DNA of 64,000 bases from Cannabis sativa (lineage: Eukaryota > Streptophyta > Magnoliopsida > Rosales > Cannabaceae), in assembly GCF_029168945.1 (NCBI RefSeq), contig NC_083602.1, forward strand, positions 434,001 to 498,000, written 5' to 3'. Every line of letters begins with the position of its first letter. The stretch's first letter is position 1. This document shows, piece after piece, positions 12,547-23,163 of the stretch. Under the pieces are notes generated by a model. The model made no database searches and had not been told where the DNA came from. It saw only the letters and a program-made list of their open reading frames with translations. The translations under genes were made by a program, and so were the position numbers.

Positions 12547-13075
12547 TGTAACGTCCCCGCTTCAAGTTTTTATTGGGCCTTTACACCCAAGGAATGATGG
12601 CTCTTATACACGAGTACGTCACTCTGGCTGCTTCATGGGCTGACGACTAGCCCTACAAACCAACACGAGTGTTTTCAGTGTGCTTGTCCTCACTCACACG
12701 CTTCTTGGAAAAACTTCCCTGGGGTCACCCATCCTAAAATTACCCCAGGTCAAGCACGCTTAACCGTGAAAATCTTTCGTGATGGGCTACCGAAAAACAA
12801 GATGCACCTTATTGATACAGGTAGTACCAATCAATCCATTTAAGTCCTCTTCAACTGTGTAGTCCCATACCTACACAGTCTCAGAATCATCCCACTTGAC
12901 TTTTTCCATGCGATGTGAGATTGCACAGATTTACCGGTATTTTTCTGACGGATCACGAGATTACTGATTGTCACATAATTTATCACGATTTTTGAAAAAA
13001 TCTTTTGATTAGCAAAGGTGTGCACTGTAATTATTAGAAAGTCACTGTAGCGTACCTAGGTATTAGGGCGTTACA
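12547..13075 (-). mobile_element. Cassandra-like unit (LTR) carrying 5S rRNA promoter motifs
   Basis: On the - strand it runs from TGTAACGCCC to GGACGTTACA, 529 bp with TG...CA ends. About two thirds along it contains GGTTAAGCGTGCTTGACC and AGGATGGGTGACC (+ strand about 12715-12770). These match box A and box C of the plant 5S rRNA internal promoter. 5S-derived sequence inside LTRs is the defining trait of Cassandra TRIM retrotransposons. It is probably a single (solo) LTR, since no second copy lies beside it. No matching target duplication remains. A second, reduced copy lies at about 49320-49745. Confidence 0.75.
12715..12770 (-). promoter_or_regulatory. 5S rRNA-like internal control region
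   Basis: Box A-like GGTTAAGCGTGCTT and box C-like AGGATGGGTGACC lie in the order and near the spacing of a 5S gene, on the - strand. The rest of a 5S gene is not present, so this is a promoter fragment within a retroelement and not an rRNA gene. Confidence 0.7.
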
Positions 13076-13316
13076 TTTATAATTGACTTTTTATTTATTT
13101 ATAAAAATAAAAATAGCATAATCTTGAAATAGAAACAACATTACCTCAAAATAGAAATAATTTTTATAAAATGGAAACAGTATAATCTCGAAATGAAAAC
13201 AACATAACTTCAAAATGGAAACAACTTTTATAAAAATGAAAAAAAAAAATATATAAAAATAATAATAAAAAAAAGCAGTATACATGGTAATTCCCCATTA
13301 ATAATTAATAGTAGCA

Positions 13317-13790
13317 AAATTTGCCGTCAAACTCCTATATGTTTGATTTTTTGTACACTTTACTTTTCCTTTTTTTGTGGCAAAATCACCTTAAGTGCCG
13401 TTCCGTCAACATATTTATTGTTCTGTCCATTTTGCCCAATTAAATGCTGATGTGTGATTGATCCTAATCACCCAATTATCTTACATCGAAAATTTTATCC
13501 ACGTGGCACCCAATTTGGGAAGAAGAAGAAAAAAATTGTTACAGTTTTTTTTTTTTTTTTATATAAATTTGTTAATTTTTTTTAATGATATTAATTTTTT
13601 TAGTTTGTCATGTGATATTAAATTTGTCATATAAGATAATTGGGTGACTAGGATCGACCACATAAGTATTTAACTGGACAAAATGGACCAAACAATAAAT
13701 TAACAAACAGAACTGTAATTAAAGAGATTTTGCTAAAAAAAAAAAGAGTAAAATATATAAAAAAAATCAAACAGAGTTTGGCAGGAAATT
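13317..13790. mobile_element. foldback element with ~120-bp inverted arms
   Basis: The left arm (13317 to about 13440, AATTTGCCGTCAAACTC onward) matches the inverted right arm (about 13670-13790, ending GAGTTTGGCAGGAAATT). The next inner block, CCAATTATCTTACAT against ATAAGATAATTGGGTGAC, is also inverted. Similar TTAATAATAATAG-type sequence on both sides may be a worn target duplication. No coding content. Confidence 0.65.
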
Positions 13791-15947
13791 TATCTTAATA
13801 ATAATAGAGTTTGGACCATTACATAAACTAGGTAGCTAGGGTTTAACTTATGTATAGATAGAGTTTGGACCAAATTAATTATTTAAATTAAATTAAATAA
13901 TTAATGAATTTTTTTTTTTTTTGTATATTAATTGTTTGCCCATGAGTTCTTTTAACGTCAATATTATTGGTCTTATTTTTCTACACCACACATTACATGC
14001 ATTAATTAATCAATTTTTAATTTAATTATTATCACAATTTTAAATATTTTACTCACAAAAATAAAATGCATGTGTAATTTTTTTTTAAAAAAGAAAAAAT
14101 ATATCATTTTCATGTAAATATTATTATTACTAAATAGTGATAGAAAATATGTCTAATTTTTCTGCTGAGAGAAAAGTATAATTTTATTCATAATAAGTTA
14201 GTATAATTATTAAGAAGTTATTTCTAATAATTACCATAAGAAAAAACATTTTTTTTTAATTATAATCAATATATATTTTAATATTTTTAGTAAGTGGATA
14301 ATTTTTTTATTAATTTATAAATATGTAAAATGAGTTATTTAATAATTACTATCATTATTATAAACCAATAAGTAATGAATAGACTAATAAAATTATAAAT
14401 AAATGAGATTAAATGTTATAAGTAAATAACTAAAAAAAAGTTATTAACTAATGAATTAAACATACATGCTTCCTCATGATAACAAAGTTTTTACAACTCA
14501 TAGATCAATATTGGTTGTATAAGTGAAATTAATAAAAGACGTTATTTAGAATTTTTCTTCCCGAACTATTACAATTACTAAATCATGTTTTTTAAATTTT
14601 ATTACTCATTAAAATTTTCCATCTAAAGAAAATACTAATATGGTTGATGTGTCATATTGTTATAATTGCACCAATCTACACTAATTAACTAAATATTTTT
14701 ATCTCATTTTCAAATATTTTACTTAAAAAAAGCATGTCCAATTTAAAAAATAAATAAATAAATAAATCAATATTCCATGTAAATATTTGTTACTAAAGAT
14801 TCTATAAATTTAAAAAAAAAATAATGATGAAAATATGTGTAATTAATTAATGATCTTAAAATAACTTATTTTTCTCACCTAAAACATGCCACTTACTATT
14901 ATTTTGCTATAATGTTTTTGTATTATTTTTAATATATATATATATTTATATATATATATATATTTATACACCATTTAAGTTACATTAAAATCTACACTAT
15001 ATATAGATAGTCAACATCATATGGCCGACAAAAATATGAATATTAAATTTATTATTAATTGAAGCTTTTATTAATTTGGCAAAACTATTTATCTCTTCTT
15101 TTCTTAAATCTTCTAAGGGTCATAATTTGTGTGGTACGTAGGAGCTAGTAATTAATTAATAATTTTGTGACCTAATTTATAGTAATCAGTAAATTAATTA
15201 TCTCAAAACAAGCACTAGAATGATTTTGTTGTTTGAATATTGATGTTTCCTATTTTAAATTACTCAAAGAATATATAATAGTATTTTAAAATTTGTTACC
15301 TTTTTTTTTTGAACTCATCTTAAAATTTGTTATTACTTGTAACATGCAATACTTAATTACTTTTTTATATAAATATATGTGAGATTATTATTTCTACCTA
15401 CAATTTTTTTTAATATATATTGTTTACTAAATTTTTTAAAAACCGATTATAAACAAATAAAACTTAAAAAAAAAATAATAAAGAATAAAACAAAAAAAAT
15501 TACGTGGTTAAAATATTAATAGGTCTTAATCGAATCAATATTAATATTAGTTGAAAAAACTTTAATATTACACATAAAATTATTTTGAATATATATATAT
15601 ATATTAAGAATGTGAAATTTAAGGCATGCATGCAGCCGAATTTTATAATGAAAATGTGAGAAAGTTTTGTTTTTTATTTGACTAATTAATTAATTAATTA
15701 ATTATTAGGGCAAAGAGTGGGCTATAGCATGCTCAACTTTTTTATTTCGATTCAACTTTAGACATTATTATTCTTAATATATTATTAATTATGGCTTTTG
15801 GATTTATTTTCAAAATAAATAAATAATTTGCGCTGCCTTGTTCGGTGTTTTTTTTTTTTTGTAATATTACTACTTTCTTTAATTTTTTAATTAATTAAAT
15901 CAGAAAATAATAACTTTTTTAATTGCTACCCAAAAAGTACATTTCAA

Positions 15948-15998
<51 letters not shown>

Positions 15999-16250
15999 TT
16001 GAAAGAAAATTATATTAACCACCAACACATAGAATAGGTAAGTCACTCTTAAGGAGATCACGAGCATTAGATTAATATCCCCATTTTCATCTAGAAGATA
16101 CTTTAGTATTAAAACTCATCTTAGCTAAATAATGAGCAAAACAAAATTAGCATCTCTACACTTAAATATTATTATTAAAAAAACCACACATTATTGTACA
16201 TAGTGTATATTAATTTTAAGTCCAACGTAGTATTATTATTATTATTACAT
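13791..16250. other. AT-rich intergenic sequence with microsatellites
   Basis: No gene seen. It contains AT tracts near 14931-14963 and the ATT array listed below. Confidence 0.6.
15948..15998. repeat. (ATT)n microsatellite
   Basis: About 17 uninterrupted ATT units. Confidence 0.95.
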
Positions 16251-16535
16251 AGTTTGGTATTGTGTTAGCCAAATAAAATCTACTTTTAGTGTGTTAGCAA
16301 AAAAAAGTTAGCAAATCAATATTGATATTAGAACTTTTGCCAGTGCTAAATGAAAAGTGTTAGAAAAAATAATTTTTCTCATCGCGTAAATATGCTAGTA
16401 AAAGTTAGATTTTGTCACTGCAAATGTGCATTGGTAAAATTTTGACTTTTTTGCCAGCACAGTTTGCGAGATCCGCTGGTAACTATTACCAGCACAGTAG
16501 CAAACTGCGCTGACAAAATAACATTTCTTGTAGTG
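16250..16535. mobile_element. CACTA-like MITE, GCCAGCGC family, truncated copy
   Basis: The right end CATTTCTTGTAGTG at 16522-16535 is intact. The interior repeats TTGCCAGC/GCTGGTAA motifs. The left end is missing when compared with the complete copy at 39398-39736. Confidence 0.75.
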
Positions 16536-16559
16536 ATATAATAGAAAATGTTATATAAG

Positions 16560-17180
16560 TGGCCTTCACTTCTTAATTAATAATATTGTTGATCTTATTT
16601 TTAGTTAACGACAATGAATCAAATTAAAGCGATTAGAAACGATTGATAATAATGATTAAGCAAATAGAACACAAAAATTATTATACAGAGGTTCAACCTC
16701 ATTATAGTAGTAATAGTCTACTCCTCTTTTACTTGTATTGTGAGAAAAGAAACAAGAAATTCTTGATCTTTATTGAAAACTCTTATAATACTCTTATAAC
16801 GATTTTAGCAGCTTAATTAAGTGTTCTCTTGAAAAAATAATTTTGGATCTCTGAATAGTGGAATATCTACTTCACTATTTATAAAAGAAAATTACATCAG
16901 GTATGTTTCCAAAAGCTAATAAAAATTAAAATAGAAAACTTGATTACTTTCTTTAAACAAATAAAAAAAATTGGTCAGTTTCCTTTTATTTCTTGTTAGT
17001 GCGAATCTATCCCATAAAATTACAGAAGTAATCGTGATTTGAATATTTGAAGATTTATGAAAAGCATCTCCTAAGGTAATGTATTCGCATTTATTATGGT
17101 CGGTGTACACGAACTTACTGCTGGTCGGATGGTATAGCATATTTTGTCCGGATATTTTTAGTTTCTTCTTAAAATCAATT
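16560..17180. other. possible decayed LTR or retroelement sequence
   Basis: Less AT-rich than its surroundings, with stretches such as CAGAGGTTCAACCTCATT that resemble copia-type LTR or leader sequence. There are no paired ends and no coding frame, so this is only a suggestion. Confidence 0.25.
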
Positions 17181-17313
17181 ATTTAAAAGTAATAAATAAT
17201 CACTCTAGATGGTATATCATGGAGCGAACTGCCAATCCAAGTTATAAAATTATCTTTACGTCACCTAAATAAATATCACATCATCCTGTACAAAAATTAG
17301 GATAACAAATATA

Positions 17314-17541
17314 GGGATATGATTTTGTCCTGTGATGTACTTTCACGGATTGTATTTTGTGGTACATTAGATGGGTCTCAGGGTACATTAAATGAGTGTT
17401 AGGGTACGTTTCTACTTTTTAACCCTAATTACCCCTAGATCAATCTCAGCCGTCAGATCAAATAACTCCCTCATCTGACGGCTGCCGTACATCACGGATT
17501 ACAATCCGTGAAAGTACAATAACGAGACAAAATCATATCCC
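17314..17541. mobile_element. MULE-type MITE with 10-bp target duplication
   Basis: A 228-bp element with inverted ends of about 40 bp (GGGATATGATTTTGTC... and ...GACAAAATCATATCCC). It is flanked by a perfect duplication, AACAAATATA, at 17304-17313 and 17542-17551. The arms also share TACTTTCACGGATTGTA. No coding content. Confidence 0.88.
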
Positions 17542-17737
17542 AACAAATATATTTATTATATATGTATAACTTTAAAAAAATCAATTTATAACACGTTTTA
17601 AAAAAGGTTATTATATATTTAACTATGGTCCTCACCTTGCTTAAAAAAAAATCTCATGGTCCTAGCCTTCCTACAAGCTATATATATAATTTATATAGCA
17701 TGGTCCGAACATTGGACCAAAAATAATATCTCTTTGT

Positions 17738-17950
17738 CTTTCTTCCAATAAAAACAACACTACACTTTGAACAAGAGTCTAAAAGTTGGAGTGCTAGACA
17801 CTCCAACTTTTAGACTCTTGTTGATGAACTTGCTAAGAGTGCTAGACACTCCAAAAGTGGTTCTTTAAACTGTCAAGGGGAGGGATTACCCCCTGTGAAT
17901 CCCAGTTTATTTTGGTAATTTAATCGAACTGAGGTTTCCTTTTCAAAAAA
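17738..17950 (+). mobile_element. 5'-truncated LINE insertion with hairpin at its 5' part
   Basis: Flanked by a 17-bp target duplication, AAATAATATCTCTTTGT (17721-17737 and 17951-17967). The 3' part ends in GAACTGAGGTTTCC plus an A-rich tail. It matches the 3' end of the LINE at 59259-59734, so both belong to one LINE family. Upstream is a perfect 24-bp inverted repeat. Long duplications, 5' truncation and an A-tail are signs of target-primed reverse transcription. Confidence 0.85.
17770..17822. repeat. perfect hairpin, 24-bp arms, 5-bp loop
   Basis: AACAAGAGTCTAAAAGTTGG onward is matched exactly by its reverse complement after the loop CTAGA. Part of the arm (GTGCTAGACACTCCAA) appears again directly at about 17840-17858. 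The likely cause is template switching or twin priming during LINE insertion. Confidence 0.95.
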
Positions 17951-17967
17951 AAATAATATCTCTTTGT

Positions 17968-20028
17968 TGATTGGAATTGAAAGAAAAAAATTGTGATTTA
18001 AAGTATTTCTAGCAAACTAGAAAAAAATTCTGATAATTTCAAGATTGGAATTAAATATTTTTTTAGCAAATTTAAAGATTTAAAATTATAATAAATAGAT
18101 CTAGAAACCTAAAAATGTACCTTTTTTTTTTCCTTTCTTTGTTGTGTTATGAGAAATAATATATTTCAAATTTTTAACAAGTAAGAAACTTTTTAGAAAA
18201 ATTTAAAAAAAATATGGGAAAAATAATATAAGTTACCTTTTTTATAGTAACTGGTTACTTATCTGATTACCCTAAGATCATTTCTAATAAGAGATACACA
18301 AGTTGATCTATATTTAGTACAAATAATAATTTTGTGATATTTTTGTATCAATTTTTACTATTATGCCTAAATGCATAATAATAAATAATGATGCAAAATT
18401 TAATATCTCATTTAATAATTTATTAAAAATATAAAATAATAATTATACAAAAGTAAATATAAAGTTAATAATTACATAATAATAATTATAAAAGTCATTT
18501 ATGCAAATGAACATGCTAACTAAACATTAATAATAAAATATTAAAAATGGTATAATGGTAAATATAAACTCATAGTATTTATATTGTGATGTAAATTTTG
18601 CATCATGCTATATATACTGTGATCTAAATTTAGATTATTTTTTATTGAGATATTTGCATCACAATTTGGTACACTATTGGAGTACACTTTTGATAAAGTG
18701 AGCTATATTTTATATTTGTATCACTTATTTGCATATGCTTTACCTCTAAATAAAATTTAATTTAAATATACCTCTTTTTATGAGTATTGTCTCCAATTAT
18801 CCTCACACCCTCACATATATAACCAAGAAATAATTTTAAACATAATAGATTGTGTTCTTTGGAGATAGATGTGTAGGTTTGCAAAAGAAAGAGGTAAAAT
18901 TGTAATGTAATTTTTTTTCCCATAAAATATATATATTTTTAAAAAAATATATATTTGCACAAAAAATATAAAAACCCACTAAATTTAAAATTTCCTCTAA
19001 ATATTTATATGTATATAGTTTACACAATATATGTACCATATTATGGTTATGTTAAGAATGTGGATTGAAGGCCCAATAAAGAAGCCCAAATTACTTATTC
19101 AAGTCCAGTAATGTATTTATTGCCAATTTGTAGAAAGCCTTTTCTAAAAATAAAAAATTAAAGAAAAATTTTATTTAACCCTAAAAATTTTTAAAGACAC
19201 CCCATTTTAATAATTTTTATTTTATAGAAAATTTATATTTTTAATTGTACTGATTTTTTTTTTAAAACTTTTTTCTTCCAATTCATATTCTTAGAAAATA
19301 CAGCTATTGAATAAAAATAAATTATATTTTAAATATTATAAAAAAAACTAAAATAAAAAATTATATGAAATTTCTTAAAAAGAAATATATGCATGAGTTA
19401 GAAAATTATGAAAATAAAATCAAAATAAGTTTAAAATTAACATAAAATAATGTGAAGAAATAATTTTAAAAAAATATTAAAAGTAATTTTTAAAAATTAT
19501 TTTAGTTTAAATTTTTTTAATAATAAAGTGTATTCATTATTTTATGGGGTGTAAATAAAAATTCCAAAATAAAATGTTGTTATTTTCAGACAATAAAAAC
19601 GGAAACAAAAACTATTTTTTTCAACAAAACAAATAGACCACGAATCAAAGAAAATAAAGAAAAGAATAAAAAAAAACTATAAAATAAAAAAAATCTAGAA
19701 GAAAAAAGAATTAGTGGCCACCCATTTTAAAGTTTTTCATCCAAAGAAGGTTTTCTAATGAAATAAGTAGATAAATAAATAAATAATGGAAAATAAAAAG
19801 CCACACATCATTACTTTTTAGATGAAATTTATATATTTTTGCATAACATACCACATTTTATGTTATAAATAAATGGGTTGGAAACCCAATAGAGAAGCCC
19901 AATTAATTATTAAAAGTTGTGTGGGGCCCAACTAAGACTGACAAAAATTGTAATTTATGGTGGAAATTATACTCAAAGTATGGTTTTTTAAATTTTTTTT
20001 TTTTGAAAATATGTTATCTTTATATTTT
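17968..20028. other. AT-rich intergenic sequence, no gene seen
   Basis: Mostly A/T homopolymer-rich. The part at about 18260-18790 has loosely inverted segments around TTTGCATCA motifs and may be an old MITE. Nothing is firm. Confidence 0.5.
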
Positions 20029-20345
20029 GGGATAATTACATAAAACACTAATTTTATAAAATCTTTATATTTTTACATTCAAAATTATTTATTTACATTT
20101 TTACGGTATTCTATAAAAATACAAAAAAATAAAAAACAAAAATACTACATAAAAGTAATTAGAAAACAACATCAAAATAACATGAAAACAACATAAAAAA
20201 TAATATACAAATAACAAAAAATCAACAACAAAATAACAAGAGGATAATATAAAAATACATAAAAGTCCGTATTTTATGTAAATAAAATCTAAAAACTGTA
20301 AAAAAAAATATTAAAAATTCTGTACATATCGTATTTTTGTAATTT
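20029..20345. repeat. dispersed repeat, copy 1
   Basis: Contains TTTTACGGTATTCTATAAAA and AACAACATCAAAATAACAT. Both are shared with 26935-27195 in the same order. The left edge GGGATAATTACATAAA resembles the inverted right edge of the second copy (GAAACTATCCC), so this may be a MULE-like MITE. Confidence 0.55.
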
Positions 20346-20816
20346 TTTTTTGAAATTATCATTTTTCCTATTTTTTTATGGTGTTCAAAAAGCCATATTT
20401 CTATCATTCTTTATTTGAAATACCATATTTCATATTTCTCTAATATTATGTTTATATATTTATTATATGGGTTAATTGCGGCAGAACCCCCAATAGTTTC
20501 ACTTTGCTTGTACTTAACCCCCAAAACTCAAATTTGGGCAGCAAAAACCCCCAATGCTCGTGTTCTGTTAGTAATTTTACATTTCTGTCTATTTTTGGTG
20601 TTAAGTGCTATATTGGACTGTCCATGTGTGCATCTACGTGGACACAATGTATACATGGCATAATTTTATTGGTCCACGTAAAAAATTATTTAAAAAAATT
20701 AAAAAATTCAAATAAAATTAATTGAAATAAAAAATTGTAAATAAAAAAAAATAATCTTTTTCTTTCTTTTTTTCTTCTCAGTTTTTTTTTTTATTTACAG
20801 CTCTCTCTCTCCCCTG

Positions 20817-20820
<4 letters not shown>

Positions 20821-20852
<32 letters not shown>
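20821..20852. repeat. (CT)n microsatellite
   Basis: About 16 CT units in the left half of the foldback element, preceded by a shorter CT tract. Confidence 0.95.
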
Positions 20853-20854
<2 letters not shown>

Positions 20855-21301
20855 CTAAATCTCTCTCTCCCGCAGAAACCACCATCACCAAACCAAAACC
20901 ACCATCACAGAAACCCAATCAAAGCTCACCTGAAACAGAAAAAAATGCAAATTACAAAACAACAATATATAATTTCTTAAACCAAAATAGGATGGTGAAA
21001 ATCTACAAATCGCCTCCCTCTCCACCTAGATCTGGAAAAATGAAACAATATTTTGCCACAATATATGATAAGAGAAATGAGGAGAGGAGAGGACTTACGA
21101 GAGCACTGAGGGGGAGAGAACCGTTGAGGCAGCCTAGGGGTTGTCGGAGAACCATCGAGGTTGGTGCCCAATGTTTTTGAAAATTTTAGATCGGGACTGA
21201 AAGAGAGAGACGAGGTCACAAGAGCTTGGGGGTGGTTGGGAACCACCGAGGTGGCCCGTGGTGGCTGCCCAAGGGTTTCGAAAACCCTAAATCGGGACTA
21301 A

Positions 21302-21402
<101 letters not shown>

Positions 21403-21894
21403 AAGAAAAAAAAGAAAGAAAGGAAAAAAAAAAAGAAAAATTAGCTTTTTTATTTACAGTTTTTTTTTATTTCAAATTAATTTTATTTTATTTTTTTAAA
21501 TAAATTTTTTACATGTACCAATAAAATTTTACCATGTGTACATTATGTCCACGTACATGTACACGTGAACAGTTCAACATAGCACTTAACACTTAAAATG
21601 AACGGAAATATTAAATTGCTAACAAAAAACGAGTATTGGGGATTTTGCCGCAAAAATTTAAATTTTGAGAGTTAAGTGTAAGTAAAATAAATTTATTGAA
21701 AGTTTTGCCCCAATTAACCTTTATTATATTAATACGTATTACTTTGAAAAAATAAAGTAAATTCTATTTTTATCTTGTAGTCAATTTATTTTTAGTGTGG
21801 GTGATATTATTTCATCCATTACAATATTTTTATTTCTTTTTAGTATGAACACTCACATTGAGTCAATGGTGTATACACTTTCAGATTAATTTTT

Positions 21895-22195
21895 ATTACA
21901 AAAAGTATTACTTTATTCACAATAAAATATGTGATTAAAATTAAAAAAGTTATGACCAATAATAGATTATCATTTATATATTGTCCGTGACTAAAGATAT
22001 TAGTCACAAAAATATAATTTATTGTGACTAAATATATTTATAATCACAATACTTACTGTGACTAAAACTAAATTAGTGATAGTTTGTATTTAAATAATAT
22101 GTTTTAATCACAAATAATTTTTTATTGTAACTAAAAGTCATATTTAGTCCTAAAAAAATTTATATTGTCACTAAAAGTAGTTTTTTTCTATAGTG
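21895..22195. mobile_element. CACTA-like MITE, GTGACTAAAA family, copy 3
   Basis: Runs from about ATTACAAAAAGTATTACTTT to CTATAGTG, with the family motif in both orientations. It is moderately diverged. Confidence 0.72.
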
Positions 22196-22204
22196 TTTGT
22201 ACCT

Positions 22205-22650
22205 AATCTAATGTTGATTGCTATATATCTACAATTTGAGCGTAACAAGCATGCCTAGCCAAAAGATTGACGATCTTACTCCCAGATTGTTTAACAAAAT
22301 GAAGAGAAACATGCCTTAAATCATTAAGAAGTAACTTACAATCAACAACAACAAGTAAATCAAAAGGAGATGACATTGTGAATTTACTGTAAATAGCATT
22401 GACAAGCACTTGACAATCTGATTCTAACACACCGAGCTCAATACTTCTTTGAGACCAATTATTGTTTCTGCAATAGTAGGTTCAATAGTCTCTTGATGCA
22501 ATACGCATTTGCCTACATCACTCTTCTATCATAATTTCTAGCCTATAACCAACCAAACCTAAAAAGTTTCTGTTCAAATAAAATACAGATATATCTATAT
22601 TGACTTTAACCGTGTTGACACAGGGGGCTCCCATCGCGGTTTTGGCATTT
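22205..22650 (-). pseudogene. LINE RNase H domain fragment
   Basis: On the - strand the 69-codon frame at 22221-22430 reads like the end of a plant LINE RNase H domain (RVT_3). It has ESDCQVLVNAI, then a DCKLLLNDLRHVSLHFVKQS stretch and LLARHACYA. The weaker similarity upstream, to about 22650, is broken by stops. No A-tail or target duplication is visible. Confidence 0.7.
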
Positions 22651-22874
22651 ATATTATACTCATAAATTGTCTTTTTGACTTGTAACTATATATTTTAAGT
22701 TTATTTTTTTTGTATCAATGTCAAATGAATGCTCAAGTTGATCCTTCTAATATTACTATGATTGCGAATGAAAAAAAGCTTATGCTAATTCTAAGTTCTA
22801 ATATGTTTCCATGCACTTCCTATTATAATGGCAATTAAAGAATAGATGTATAGTTGTCTTTGCTTCTAACTCAC

Positions 22875-23163
22875 GCATCCAGGTCTGGGTCCGGGTCCAG
22901 GTTTGGGTCCCAGGTCCAAGTCCTGGGTCTCAAATTCTCGATCCTCGGTCCAGGTCCCGGGTCATAGGTTTGGGTCCGAGTTTAGGTCCGGGTCCGAGTC
23001 TCGATTATGGGCCTAGATTCAAGTCCGAGTCCGGGCCAAGGTCGGGATCTGGGTTCGGGTGTGGGTCGAGTTTGGGTCCCGAGTCCTGAGTCGTGGGTCT
23101 GAGTCCGAGTCTGAGTTAGGGTCCGGGTCTTGGGTCTTAAGTCTGATTTTGGGTTCGGGTTCG
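22875..23163. repeat. GGGTCY hexamer minisatellite, left block
   Basis: An imperfect array built on GGGTCC/GGGTCT/GGGTTC hexamers. It continues at 26158-26560 beyond the inserted LTR, so both blocks were one array. The G-runs give it quadruplex potential. Asp-Pro or Arg-Thr-rich frames through it are translation artefacts. Confidence 0.9.

Noticed and set aside
12715..12770. a 5S rRNA gene
   Set aside because: Only the internal promoter boxes are present, within an LTR-like unit. The rest of a 5S gene is missing.
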